Assembly (NCBI GenBank): GCA_963716215.1
Contig: OY970298.1
Span: 2,170,001-2,234,000, forward strand
Direction: 5' to 3'
DNA from: JACVRW01 sp963716215
GTDB taxonomy: Bacteria; Actinomycetota; Thermoleophilia; Solirubrobacterales; Thermoleophilaceae
DNA: 64,000 nucleotides
The notes beneath the pieces were generated by a model. That model did not search any database. It was not told the DNA's origin and was given only the letters and a program-made list of their open reading frames with translations. The position numbers and the translations under genes are program-made. Shown piece by piece: positions 10,052 through 18,603 of this stretch (positions are counted from its first letter, which is position 1; each line of letters starts with the position of its first letter).

Positions 10052-11181
10052 GCCGCCGCGCGCGCGGGCGCGCGAGATGACCGTGCCGGGGGCCGGCCCG
10101 CGCCCACGAACTCGGGCGGGGCGATCGCCAGGTAGTGCCCGAAGGCCCAGTCGAGGAAGCGCCGCGACTGCATCCCGCGCAGGCCGGCGGACAGCAGGCG
10201 CGGCGGTACACGCGGAACGAGCCGCTGGGCGCGCAGCATCGCGTTGAACTTCCACTCGTGGGAGGCGGAGAACTCGCCATAGCGCAGCAGCGCCTGCGCG
10301 ACGGTCTGGTCGCCCTCTACCGCGGTGCGCAGCTCGCGGCCGCAGGCGATCCCGAAGTAGAGGGCGGTCCGGATGCCCTCCGCGGTGAGCGGCAGGCAGT
10401 GGCCGGCCGAGTCGCCCACGAAGAAGACGCCGTCCTCGGTGGCCTCGCGCAGGCGGTGCGGGATCCAGTTGCCCTGGTAGCGGACCGGGTCGCGCTCCAG
10501 GTCCTCGGCGAGCATCACCGTCGTGTCCTTGACGTGGAAGCGCGGGTCGAACGAGCCAACGCCGATGCGCAGCTCGTCGCCGGCGGGGAAGCTCCAGCCG
10601 TAGCCGGCCGGCACGTAGCGGCGGTCGATCCAGAGCTCCATCTCCTCGCCCGAGCCGAACGGGTGCACCTCCAGGCCGCGCGACAGCGGTGCGTCGGGCG
10701 GTTGATAGCCGCCGCCCAGCACGCGCCGCCAGCCGAGCGCGTCGACCACCACGCGGGCGGTCAGGTCGCCACGGTCGGTGTGCACGGTGTCGCCGGTGCG
10801 GCCGCTCACCTTGGCGGTCTCGAAGTCGGCGTCGGACTGGGCCCAGAGCAGCGAGCAGAGCTCGGGATAGTCGAAGGTCGAGAAGGTCCAGGGCAGCTCG
10901 TGGCTTGCCGTGGTGTGCGGCGTGTGGATCACCAGGCGGCCGAAGGTCTGCCTGTGGGACCCCATCAGTCCCATCGCGCGCAGCCACTCGGTAGGGATGC
11001 CGCAGGCGGAGGTCTGGCGCTCGCCGATCTCGTAGCGATCGAGCACCAGGACGCGCGCGCCGGTGCCCGCCAGCTCCCGCGCGACAGCGAGCCCGGCGAA
11101 GCTCGCACCGCAGATCAGCACGTCCACGTCGTCCGCCAGCGGCGTGCGGGCGGCACCGCGCTTGGTACGGCGGGTCGGCAT
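10048..11181 (-). CDS. Geranylgeranyl-reductase-type FAD-dependent oxidoreductase
   Basis: 377 residues from ATG 11181; the frame stays open further upstream only across rpsA antisense. N-terminal FAD motif VLICGASFAGLAVARELA with the acidic end LDRYEIG, a GWRR motif after VVVDAL, and the second FAD motif FFVGDSAGHCLPLTAEGI typical of the geranylgeranyl reductase/PHBH-like family. Members saturate isoprenoid chains (quinone tails, phytyl or archaeal lipids) or oxidise aromatic substrates; which applies here is unknown. Divergent from rpsA, 30 bases apart. Confidence 0.85.
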   Translation of the reverse strand: MPTRRTKRGAARTPLADDVDVLICGASFAGLAVARELAGTGARVLVLDRYEIGERQTSACGIPTEWLRAMGLMGSHRQTFGRLVIHTPHTTASHELPWTFSTFDYPELCSLLWAQSDADFETAKVSGRTGDTVHTDRGDLTARVVVDALGWRRVLGGGYQPPDAPLSRGLEVHPFGSGEEMELWIDRRYVPAGYGWSFPAGDELRIGVGSFDPRFHVKDTTVMLAEDLERDPVRYQGNWIPHRLREATEDGVFFVGDSAGHCLPLTAEGIRTALYFGIACGRELRTAVEGDQTVAQALLRYGEFSASHEWKFNAMLRAQRLVPRVPPRLLSAGLRGMQSRRFLDWAFGHYLAIAPPEFVGAGRPPARSSRAPARAAA

Positions 11182-11195
11182 CCCGGCAGAGTAGC

Positions 11196-11201
11196 TACCC
11201 T
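11196..11201 (+). promoter_or_regulatory. Candidate -10 box TACCCT of rpsA
   Basis: TACCCT lies ten bases before the GTG start in the 30-base divergent gap. The distance allows only a very short leader, and no clear -35 is visible. Confidence 0.3.
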
Positions 11202-11211
11202 TGTCGCCGCA

Positions 11212-12786
11212 GTGCCAGAGACAGAGACGCTTATTCAGCCCAACATCGTCGAGGGATCGGGCGGCCTCCTGCTGGAGGTCGACGGCCAGATAGTCCCCAA
11301 CTACGACGCGACCATCGTCCCCTTCGAGGAGGGCGACGTGGTTTCGGGCAAGGTCGTTCAGATCGACCAGGACGAGGTCCTGGTCGACATCGGCTACAAG
11401 AGCGAGGGGGTCATCCCGCTCGGCGAGCTGTCGATCCGCAAGTCCGTCGACCCGCACGACGAGGTCGACCTGGGCGAGGAGGTCGACGCGCTGGTCCTCA
11501 CCAAGGAGGACCAGGACGGCCGCCTGCTGCTGTCCAAGAAGCGCGCCCGCTTCGAGAAGGCCTGGCGCAAGATCGAGGCCGCCGCCGAGTCCGGCGAGCC
11601 GGTCGAGGGCACGGTCATCGAGGTCGTCAAGGGCGGTCTCATCATCGACCTCGGGGTGCGCGGCTTCCTGCCCGCCTCGCTCGTCGACATCCGCCGTGTG
11701 CAGAACCTCGACGAGTTCCTCGGCACCAAGATCGAGTGCAAGGTGATCGAGCTCAACCGCTCGCGCAACAACGTGGTGTTGTCGCGCCGCGCGGTGCTCG
11801 AGGAGGAGCGCAAGGAGGTGCGCCAGCAGATCCTGGACCGCCTCCAGCCGGGCATGATCGTGGAGGGCGCGATCTCCAACATCGTCGACTTCGGCGCATT
11901 CGTGGACCTCGACGGGATCGACGGCCTGATCCACATCTCAGAGCTTTCCTGGTCGCACGTGAACCACCCGTCGGAGATCCTCGCGATCGGCGACGTGGTG
12001 CCGGTCAAGGTGCTCGACATCGACCGCGACCGCCAGCGCATCTCGCTGGGTCTCAAGCAGACCCAGGAGGACCCGTGGCAGCGGGTGATCGACACCTACC
12101 AGGTCGGGGACGAGCTCGAGGGCAAGGTCACCAAGGTGGTCACCTTCGGCGCGTTCGTCGAGATCATGGAGGGCGTCGAGGGGCTCGTGCACATCAGCGA
12201 GCTGGCGCACCACCACGTCGAGAACCCGCGCGAGATCCTCGAGCCGGGCCAGGACGTGCGCGTGAAGATCCTCGAGATCGACTCCGAGCGCCGCCGCCTG
12301 TCGCTGAGCGTCAAGCGCGTGGCCGAGCAGCTGGAGCACATCAAGACGGCGGCTGCCGCCGGTGCGGCCGCCGCGGGCGTGAGCGAGGACATCGGCGACG
12401 TGCCGGAGCTCGGTCTCTCCGAGGACGTGTTCGCCGGCCCGCAGGTGAGCGGGATGGAGGATCTCCGGTCGGTGGTCGAGGCGCAGCAGTCGGTGGTCGA
12501 GGAGGAGCCGGTTGCCGAGGAGGGCGCTCCGGCCGAGGCCGAGGAGGCCGCTGCGCCTGAGGCAGAGGAGGCCGCTGCGGCCGAGGCAGAGGAGCCCGCT
12601 CCGCCTGAGGCCGAGGAGCCCGTCGCCGAGGCTGTCGCGGCGCCCGAGGCGGAGCCCGAGCCGCCGGCGGACGACGAGCCCGCTGAGGAAGCGGCTCCGG
12701 TTGACGAAGCTCCGGCTGACGAAGCAGCTCCCGCGGACGAAGCAGCTCCCGCGGACGAAGCTTCCGCCGAGCAGCCCGAGGAGTAG
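11212..12786 (+). CDS. rpsA: 30S ribosomal protein S1
   Basis: 524 residues from the GTG at 11212, giving an N-terminus PETETLIQPNIVEG. There are four S1 RNA-binding repeats, at about residues 41-110, 124-190, 205-280 and 290-365, with the hallmarks VDIGYKSEGVIP, LGVRGFLPAS, FVDLDGIDGLIHISE and EGVEGLVHISE. Four repeats is the usual actinobacterial form; E. coli has six. The last 110 residues are a low-complexity acidic Ala/Glu/Pro tail with exact repeats. Binds mRNA at translation initiation and may act in trans-translation. It is followed by coaE after three bases. Confidence 0.96.
   Translation: MPETETLIQPNIVEGSGGLLLEVDGQIVPNYDATIVPFEEGDVVSGKVVQIDQDEVLVDIGYKSEGVIPLGELSIRKSVDPHDEVDLGEEVDALVLTKEDQDGRLLLSKKRARFEKAWRKIEAAAESGEPVEGTVIEVVKGGLIIDLGVRGFLPASLVDIRRVQNLDEFLGTKIECKVIELNRSRNNVVLSRRAVLEEERKEVRQQILDRLQPGMIVEGAISNIVDFGAFVDLDGIDGLIHISELSWSHVNHPSEILAIGDVVPVKVLDIDRDRQRISLGLKQTQEDPWQRVIDTYQVGDELEGKVTKVVTFGAFVEIMEGVEGLVHISELAHHHVENPREILEPGQDVRVKILEIDSERRRLSLSVKRVAEQLEHIKTAAAAGAAAAGVSEDIGDVPELGLSEDVFAGPQVSGMEDLRSVVEAQQSVVEEEPVAEEGAPAEAEEAAAPEAEEAAAAEAEEPAPPEAEEPVAEAVAAPEAEPEPPADDEPAEEAAPVDEAPADEAAPADEAAPADEASAEQPEE
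12721..12756 (+). repeat. Two exact 18-base tandem repeats in the rpsA tail
   Basis: GAAGCAGCTCCCGCGGAC occurs at 12721-12738 and 12739-12756, encoding EAAPAD twice, with imperfect copies just upstream (EAPADE). Slippage-prone in-frame repeat within the acidic tail of S1. Confidence 0.85.
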
Positions 12787-12789
12787 CCC

Positions 12790-13356
12790 ATGGCCCCGTT
12801 CGTGGGGCTGACCGGTGGCCTCGGTGCGGGCAAGTCGGAGGCGCTTCGCCTACTGGGTGAGCTGGGTGCCGCGACGCTCTCCACGGACGCGGTGGTGCAC
12901 GAGCTGCTGTCGACCGATTCCGTGCGCACCGCCCTGACGGAGCGCTTCGGCGCCGAGGTGGCGGCCGATCGTTCCCTGATCGCGGAGCGGGTGTTCGGCG
13001 ACGAAGGCGAACGGGGCTGGCTGGAAAGCCTGCTCTGGCCGCTCGTCGGCGAGCGCGTGCTCGCGTGGCGCTCCTCGGTGCCCACCGATCGCGTGGGCGT
13101 CGTCGAGGTGCCGCTGCTGTTCGAGTCAGGCATGGAGGCGGCCTTCGACGCCACGATCGCCGTGATCGCCGACGAGGACACGCGCGAGACCCGCGCTGCG
13201 GCGCGGGGCCACGCCGCGGTCGCCGAGCGGGCAGGTCGTCAGCTGCCGCAGCACGAAAAGGCGCAGCGAGCGGATTTCGTGGTGCGCAACGACGGCTCGC
13301 TCGAGGAGTTGAAGGAGACGCTGTCCCGCGTTCTTGACAAACTCGAATCGACGTGA
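12790..13356 (+). CDS. coaE: Dephospho-CoA kinase
   Basis: 188 residues. N-terminal P-loop LTGGLGAGKSEALRLL, then the STDAVVHELL stretch that binds dephospho-CoA, and EVPLLFESGMEAAFD, all typical of CoaE. It phosphorylates dephospho-CoA in the last step of CoA synthesis; the earlier steps panB and panC are also in this window but in another operon. The usual Arg-rich lid is shifted (RDCRE-like motif absent; QLPQHEKAQRADFVV is present). ATG follows the rpsA stop by three bases, with GAGGAG from the rpsA end as ribosome binding site. The stop overlaps the next gene (GTGA). Confidence 0.93.
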   Translation: MAPFVGLTGGLGAGKSEALRLLGELGAATLSTDAVVHELLSTDSVRTALTERFGAEVAADRSLIAERVFGDEGERGWLESLLWPLVGERVLAWRSSVPTDRVGVVEVPLLFESGMEAAFDATIAVIADEDTRETRAAARGHAAVAERAGRQLPQHEKAQRADFVVRNDGSLEELKETLSRVLDKLEST

Positions 13357-13985
13357 GCTCTCACGCCGCCCGCATCACGCGCCGACCCTCGCGAGCGCGT
13401 GTCAGGCGTCGCCGCCTGGCGCTCGTGGTGCTCGCTGCCGTAGTGGGCACGTCAGTGGCGGCTCTGGTCACCGGCGCCGGCCCGCTGGACGACGCGGTGC
13501 GTGAGATCACGCTCCCGCTGCGCCACGAGGACATCATTCGCCAGCAGGCCTCCGACAAGGACGTGGACGCGGCCCTGATCGCCGCGGTCATCTACGAGGA
13601 GTCCCGCTTCCGCGACCAGACCTCGCACGCGGGCGCGCGCGGGCTGATGCAGGTCACGCCCGCCACGGCGGACTTCATCGCTCACCGCTCGGGCGGCGTC
13701 CGCTTCAAGCAGGAGGACCTGGCCACGCCGCAGATCAACATCGCGTACGGCACCTGGTTCCTGCACTACCTGATCGAGCACTACGAAGGCAACGAGTCGC
13801 TCGCGGTTGCGGCATACAACGCCGGCCAGACCAACGTCGACAGGTGGGTCGACGAGGCCGGCGGGCCCGGCGAGTTCGACAGCGCCCGCCACATTCCGTT
13901 CCCCGAGACGCGCGCCTACGTTCAGAACGTCGAGGAACGGCGCAAGGAGTACCGCGACCACTACGGCGGAGAGCTCGGCCTCTAG
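13353..13985 (+). CDS. Lytic transglycosylase (SLT domain), membrane anchored
   Basis: 210 residues from GTG overlapping the coaE stop. Very basic N-terminus (RRPSRARVRRRRLA), signal-anchor helix at about residues 22-40, then a soluble-lytic-transglycosylase domain: catalytic Glu83 in YEESRF, HAGARGLMQVTPATA, NIAYGTWFL and AVAAYNAGQTNV. Cleaves the MurNAc-GlcNAc bond of peptidoglycan outside the membrane, forming anhydro-MurNAc. A conserved rpsA-coaE-transglycosylase order is plausible but I cannot check it. Confidence 0.92.
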   Translation: MSSHAARITRRPSRARVRRRRLALVVLAAVVGTSVAALVTGAGPLDDAVREITLPLRHEDIIRQQASDKDVDAALIAAVIYEESRFRDQTSHAGARGLMQVTPATADFIAHRSGGVRFKQEDLATPQINIAYGTWFLHYLIEHYEGNESLAVAAYNAGQTNVDRWVDEAGGPGEFDSARHIPFPETRAYVQNVEERRKEYRDHYGGELGL

Positions 13986-14031
13986 GTTGCCCCTGGCGAC
14001 CGTCGGGGATCGCGTATAGGCTGGCCCGGCC

Positions 14032-15621
14032 TTGCCCGAAGGATTCGCACACTCTCGCCGCGGCTTCCTCGCCGGGGCGGGCGGCGTGGCAGCCGCCGCC
14101 GTTCTCACCGGACCGGAGGCGTTCGCAGCCAAGCCGCGCAAGCGTCCCAGCGTGCGCGGCGGGCGCTTCGCCGAGGGGGTCCTGTCGGGCGATCCCACCC
14201 CGGACGGGGCGACCGTCTGGACGCGGCTGGCCGATATCGAGGGCAGCGGCACCGTCGAGCTGGAGGTGGCACGCGACCGCGGCTTCCGCAAGGTCGTGGC
14301 CCGCGGCCTGATCCGCACGTCGCCGCTGGTGAACCACTCGGTCAAGTCGCGCGTGGTCAACCTGAAGCCCTACGAGGAGTACTACTACCGCTTCACGACG
14401 CGCGGCTCGGAGAGCCCGATCGGCCGCTTCCGCACCGCGCTGCCGCCGGACTCGCGCCAGGCGGTGCGCTTCGCGTTCTTCTCCTGCCAGGACTACACGT
14501 TCGGGCACTTCAACGCCCAGGCGCTGCTGGCCACCGAGGACGTGGACTTCGTCGTCAACCTCGGCGACTACATCTACGCCGAGGCCTACTACGCGGCCAA
14601 CGACGGGCGCGGCGGCGTGCGCACCGACCCGATCGGCTTCTCGGAGACGCTTGACCAGTACCGCGCCAAGTACATGCTGTACCGCACCGATCCCGCCCTG
14701 CGGCGCATGCACGCGAAGTTCCCGATGATCTCGATCTGGGACGACCACGAGGTGCAGGACAACTACGTCGGCGGGGCCGGGCCGGACGGCGGGCTGGCTC
14801 CCGAGCTGGAGTTCACGCGGGCGCGCCAGGCTGCCGCGTACAGGGCCTACTTCGACAGCATGCCCACCTACGGCGCCAAGGGGCCGGGCAACAACCGCAT
14901 CTATCGCGGCATGCAGTTCGGGCGCACCGTCGACCTGGTGCTGCTCGACCAGCGCCAATACCGCGCCGACCAGCCGTGCGGCGACCTCCAGCTGGGGCCA
15001 CCGTGCGACGACCTGGACGCGCCGCGCACCTTCCTCGGCGACCGCCAGATGAAGTTCGTGAAGAAGCGCCTGTCGAGCTCGAAGGCCGCCTGGAAGGTGA
15101 TGGCCAACCAGGTGATGGTCATGCCGACGATCTACCCCGGCGGCGACTACATCGGCTTCGACTCCTGGCAGGGCTACCCGCGCGAGCGGACCGAGCTGCT
15201 GCGGCACATCCAGCGCAAGAAGATCGAAGACGTGGTGTTCGTCACCGGCGACATCCACACGTTCGTGGCCGGGGACGTGCGGGTGAACAACGACGACAAG
15301 CGTGCGGTCGCCACCGAGTTCGTGGGCGGGTCGATCTCGTCGCCCGGGCTGGGCGAGGGCGGCGGCGGCATCCTGCCGGGCGCCGACCCGTACAACCCGA
15401 ACACGCCCGAGTCGATCATCGACCTACTGCGCTCGAACAACCCGTGGGCCGTGGACGCCGAGTTCGACCACCACGGCTACGGACTCGTCGAGGCGACCCA
15501 GAAGGACTTCAGCTGCAAGCTGCGCCGGGTCGACACGGTCAAGACCCGCTCGCGCAAGGCGCTGCCGGACAAGCGCTTCTCGTACCGCATCACGCGCGGC
15601 GAGCCATCCCTGCTGGATTGA
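14032..15621 (+). CDS. PhoD-type alkaline phosphatase, Tat-exported
   Basis: 529 residues from TTG. Twin-arginine signal SRRGFLAGAGG at about residues 7-17, followed by an Ala-rich hydrophobic stretch and an AFA-AKP cleavage region. N-terminal PhoD_N beta domain (about 40-135), then a Ca2+/Fe-type metallophosphatase: FFSCQDYTFG, NLGDYIYAEA, WDDHEVQDNY, NQVMVMP and VFVTGDIHTF supply the metal and active-site residues. Releases phosphate from phosphomono- or diesters outside the cell. A TAGGCT box at 14017-14022, nine bases before the TTG, may be its -10. No PhoB box is obvious. A hairpin follows directly. Confidence 0.93.
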   Translation: MPEGFAHSRRGFLAGAGGVAAAAVLTGPEAFAAKPRKRPSVRGGRFAEGVLSGDPTPDGATVWTRLADIEGSGTVELEVARDRGFRKVVARGLIRTSPLVNHSVKSRVVNLKPYEEYYYRFTTRGSESPIGRFRTALPPDSRQAVRFAFFSCQDYTFGHFNAQALLATEDVDFVVNLGDYIYAEAYYAANDGRGGVRTDPIGFSETLDQYRAKYMLYRTDPALRRMHAKFPMISIWDDHEVQDNYVGGAGPDGGLAPELEFTRARQAAAYRAYFDSMPTYGAKGPGNNRIYRGMQFGRTVDLVLLDQRQYRADQPCGDLQLGPPCDDLDAPRTFLGDRQMKFVKKRLSSSKAAWKVMANQVMVMPTIYPGGDYIGFDSWQGYPRERTELLRHIQRKKIEDVVFVTGDIHTFVAGDVRVNNDDKRAVATEFVGGSISSPGLGEGGGGILPGADPYNPNTPESIIDLLRSNNPWAVDAEFDHHGYGLVEATQKDFSCKLRRVDTVKTRSRKALPDKRFSYRITRGEPSLLD

Positions 15622-15624
15622 TAT

Positions 15625-15644
15625 CCGGGGGCTCGCGCCCCCGG
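15625..15644 (+). terminator. Hairpin downstream of the PhoD gene
   Basis: An 8-base perfect stem (CCGGGGGC, loop TCGC, GCCCCCGG) starts four bases after the phosphatase stop codon. No T-run follows. It lies between convergent genes and is also part of the tandem repeat unit, so it may act as a terminator in either direction. Confidence 0.5.
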
Positions 15645-15729
15645 TCCCCCGTGGCACGCTGGCCGGTGGGTGGCTACCGGGGCTCGCGCCCCCGGTCCCC
15701 CGTGGCACGCTGGCCGGTGGGTGGCTACC
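15627..15729 (+). repeat. Tandem duplication of a 51-base palindromic unit
   Basis: Two copies with period 51 (first core from 15632, second from 15683) read CTCGCGCCCCCGGTCCCCCG and onward through GTGGCACGCTGGCCGGTGGG. Each copy carries a GGGGC-TCGC-GCCCC hairpin; copy one has one extra G in the first arm. The second copy runs over the TAG stop codon (15725-15727) of the minus-strand ABC-F gene. Confidence 0.85.
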
Positions 15730-17623
15730 CGGTCGCCTCTTCCCAGGCCGCGTAGGCCCGCTCGACGGCCCGCTTCGCCTGCGCGTGGCGCTTCGTAGCG
15801 CGCTCGCGGCGCGTCGGGCTGCTCCACATGGCCGGGTCGGCCAGCTCGTCCTCGATCGTCGCCAGGGTGGCCTCGGCGCGCTCGACCTCGCGCTCCAGCT
15901 CGCCCACCCGGCGCACGGCGTTCTTAGAGGGCCCCGTTCGAGCGGAGCGCCCGTTGCCGGTGGCGGGCCTCGCGGCCGCCCGGCGTTCCTGCTTGGCCGC
16001 CGAGGCGGCGCTCGCCTCGGCCTCGCGGCGCTCCTCGCGAACGCGCGCGTACTCCGCCCAGCCACCCTCGTAGCTGCGCAGGCACCCGTCCTCGAACGCG
16101 ATCGTCCGGTTGCCCACGGCGTCGAGCAGCGCGCGGTCGTGCGACACCAGCAGCACGGCCCCCTCGAAGGCGAGCAACGCGTCCTCGAGCGCCTCGCGGG
16201 CGTCGAGGTCCAGGTGGTTGGTCGGCTCGTCGAGGATCAGCACGTTGGCGCCGGAGGCCACCAGCACGGCCAGCGACAGCCGCCGCCGCTCGCCGCCGGA
16301 CAGCCCGTCAAGCGGCTTCTCGGCCTCCTCGCCCGAGAACAGGAAGCTCCCCAACAGAGCTCGCGCCTTCCCCGGGGTCAGGCCGGTCGCCCGTTGGGCC
16401 GCCTCCAGCGCCGTGCCGGTCGACCCCAGCTCCTGCGTGTGCTGAGAGAGGTACCCGAGCTTCACGTTGTGGCCCGTGCGCAGTCGACCGGCCTCCAACG
16501 GGCGGCGCTCGGCCAGGGCCTCGATCAGCGTCGTCTTGCCGGCGCCGTTGGGGCCGACCATCGACACGTGCTCGCCGCGCTCGAGCCAGAGCTGGCCGTC
16601 CTCCAGCAGCGTGCGGCCGGGTACCTCGAGCCGCGCGTCGTCCAGCTCGAGCACCACGCGGCCGGTGCGCTCGGCCGAGCCGAAGCTGAACCCGAGCGAG
16701 CGCGTGTCGCGCGGGTCGCGCTCGATCCGCTCGATCTTGTCGAGCGCCTTCACGCGCGACTGTGCCTGGCGTGCCTTGGTGGCCTTGTACCGAAAGCGCT
16801 CCACGAAGCGCTCCATCCGCGCGATCTCGCGCTGCTGCTTGTCGATCGCCTTGCCGAGCGCGATCTCGCGAGCCGCCAGCTCGCGGCGCCAGGCGTGCCA
16901 GGGGCCCGGGAAGAAGCGGGCCCGTCCGGCCTCCAGCTCGAGCACGGAGGTGCCGACCGCCTCGAGGAACCAGCGGTCGTGGGCCACCAGGATCACGGCC
17001 GCGTCGAGGGTCACGAGATAGCCCTCGAGCCACTCCAGCGAGGCGATGTCCAGGTGGTTGGTGGGCTCGTCGAGCAACAGCAGGTCGGGGTCGCCCGCGA
17101 GCGCCCGGGCCAGCGAGGCGCGGGTCAGCTCGCCCCCGGAGAAGGTCCCCAGCTCGCGGTCGAGCTGGTCGTCGGCGAAGCCCAGGCCGTGCAGCGGCGC
17201 GAGCGCGCGGGCGCGCCAGTCCCAGCCGCCGGCGTGCTCCAGCCGGGCTTGGGCCCCCGCGTACCGCTCGAGCACGCGCTGGTCCTCGGGCCGCTCCGCC
17301 ATCTCGGCCTCGAGATCGCGCAGGCGCTGCTCCAGGGCGACCAGGTCCGAGCAGCCGGCCAGGATGTAGTCGCGCAAGGTGAGGCCGCGTTCGCGCGGCG
17401 GGCGCTGGTCGTGGAGCGCGATCCGGGCGCCCTTCTCGAACGCGAGGTCGCCGCCGTCGACCGAGCTCTGCCCGGCCAGCATGCGCAGCAGCGTCGTTTT
17501 GCCGGCCCCGTTGCGGCCCGCCAGCGTCATGCGATCGCCCCGTTCGAGCTTGAAGGACAGGCCGCGGAACAGGGGAGCCCCAGCCACGTCCTTGTCCAAC
17601 GCCGATGCGATTACGACCGCCAT
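15725..17623 (-). CDS. ABC-F family ATPase (ribosome-associated type)
   Basis: 632 residues from ATG 17623. Two ABC domains without membrane parts: Walker A LAGRNGAGKTTLL and VGPNGAGKTTLI, signatures FSGGELTRASLA and LSGGERRRLSLA, and two LLLDEPTNHLD/LILDEPTNHLD Walker B boxes. The ABC-F interdomain linker is about residues 235-310 with many charged residues. The C-terminal 100 residues form a charged coiled coil. ABC-F proteins act on the ribosome in translation or antibiotic protection rather than transport. A GTG at 17638 could add five residues, but a -10-like GACAAT seven bases before the ATG supports 17623. Confidence 0.92.
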   Translation of the reverse strand: MAVVIASALDKDVAGAPLFRGLSFKLERGDRMTLAGRNGAGKTTLLRMLAGQSSVDGGDLAFEKGARIALHDQRPPRERGLTLRDYILAGCSDLVALEQRLRDLEAEMAERPEDQRVLERYAGAQARLEHAGGWDWRARALAPLHGLGFADDQLDRELGTFSGGELTRASLARALAGDPDLLLLDEPTNHLDIASLEWLEGYLVTLDAAVILVAHDRWFLEAVGTSVLELEAGRARFFPGPWHAWRRELAAREIALGKAIDKQQREIARMERFVERFRYKATKARQAQSRVKALDKIERIERDPRDTRSLGFSFGSAERTGRVVLELDDARLEVPGRTLLEDGQLWLERGEHVSMVGPNGAGKTTLIEALAERRPLEAGRLRTGHNVKLGYLSQHTQELGSTGTALEAAQRATGLTPGKARALLGSFLFSGEEAEKPLDGLSGGERRRLSLAVLVASGANVLILDEPTNHLDLDAREALEDALLAFEGAVLLVSHDRALLDAVGNRTIAFEDGCLRSYEGGWAEYARVREERREAEASAASAAKQERRAAARPATGNGRSARTGPSKNAVRRVGELEREVERAEATLATIEDELADPAMWSSPTRRERATKRHAQAKRAVERAYAAWEEATG

Positions 17624-17630
17624 GAGCCCA

Positions 17631-17636
17631 ATTGTC
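17631..17636 (-). promoter_or_regulatory. Candidate promoter of the ABC-F gene
   Basis: On the minus strand GACAAT ends seven bases before the ATG, and TGTGAC lies 17 bases further upstream as a -35-like element. Spacing is right, but the first base of the -10 deviates from TANNNT. Confidence 0.4.
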
Positions 17637-17681
17637 ACGCACGTGGCCCACAGGTCACACTCGCGCTGCCACCTTGGACGG

Positions 17682-18593
17682 GTGGGCACCGGTTCCGAGC
17701 AATATCCCCGCAACGAGGGCCCAGGGTCATGGGACGCGGTGATCGGGGAGCTCGCCGCCGAGCAGCACGGGGTGGTCTCGCGGGTGCAACTGCGCGAGCT
17801 CGGCGTCGCCGACCACTTCGCGAGGTCGCGTCTGAGGGCGAGGCGGTGGTACCCGCTCCACCGGGGTGTGTACGCGGTCGGGCATCGGGCGCTCACGCCT
17901 CGCTCGCGCCTGCTCGCCGCCGTTTACGCCTGCGGCCGCGGTGCGGTCGCGAGTCACCGCGCCGCCGCGAACCTGCACGGCCTGTTGCGCTGGGGCGGCT
18001 GGGAGGTGAGCGCCCCAAGGGGGTGCAAGCCGAAGCCGGGGATCGTCGTGCATCGCCCCCGGGAGCTGCGGGCTGGCGAGCGGACGCTCGTCGCCGGGAT
18101 CCCTACCACCAGCATCGCCCGTACCCTTGTGGACCTCTCAGACGTGGTCGACCAGGAGCGGCTGGCCGGCGCGCTCCAACAAGCCGAGGTGCTGCGCGTG
18201 TTCGACCTGAGCGCGCTCGAGCGGGCGCGGCGGCCCGGGCGGCAAGGGGGGCACCGTTTGGAACGCGTCCTCCAGGCCTACGGTCACGAGCCCCGCCTGC
18301 TGCGCAGCGAGGCCGAAGACAGGCTCAGACAGCTCTGCGCGGACCAGTCCCTGCCCGCGCCGCAATTCAACCTCAACGTGGCGGGCTATGAGATCGACGC
18401 GTTCTGGCCCGAGGCCAAGCTCGCCGTCGAGGTCGACGGGGCACGGACCCACCACACGCGCCACGCCTTCCACGCCGACCGCCGCCGCGATCGCGTCCTC
18501 GCCACCCACGGCATCCAGTCGCTGCGCGTAACCTGGCCGGACCTCGGTCCGGCGTTCGCCGAGCAGCTCCGAGAGATCCTGCGACGGCGCTAG
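17682..18593 (+). CDS. AbiEi-like N-terminal domain with DUF559/Vsr-like nuclease domain
   Basis: 303 residues from GTG 17682 (an in-frame GTG at 17643 is an alternative). The N-terminus ELAAEQHGVVSRVQLRELGV is the winged-helix AbiEi-type antitoxin start, followed by HRGVYAVGHR. The C-terminus has the DUF559 restriction-like fold: a conserved Glu in SEAEDRLRQL, then YEIDAFWPEAKLAVEVDG with the D..E.K-like triad, ending in RVTWPDL. These proteins are abundant in Actinobacteria, usually without a toxin partner, as here. Function unproven. It ends ten bases before uvrB. Confidence 0.82.
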   Translation: MGTGSEQYPRNEGPGSWDAVIGELAAEQHGVVSRVQLRELGVADHFARSRLRARRWYPLHRGVYAVGHRALTPRSRLLAAVYACGRGAVASHRAAANLHGLLRWGGWEVSAPRGCKPKPGIVVHRPRELRAGERTLVAGIPTTSIARTLVDLSDVVDQERLAGALQQAEVLRVFDLSALERARRPGRQGGHRLERVLQAYGHEPRLLRSEAEDRLRQLCADQSLPAPQFNLNVAGYEIDAFWPEAKLAVEVDGARTHHTRHAFHADRRRDRVLATHGIQSLRVTWPDLGPAFAEQLREILRRR

Positions 18594-18596
18594 TCT
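18591..18596 (+). promoter_or_regulatory. -10 box TAGTCT of uvrB (leaderless)
   Basis: TAGTCT ends seven bases before the uvrB GTG and overlaps the stop of the upstream gene (TAG at 18591-18593). No SOS box is visible next to it. Confidence 0.5.
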
Positions 18597-18603
18597 CGAA
18601 ACC

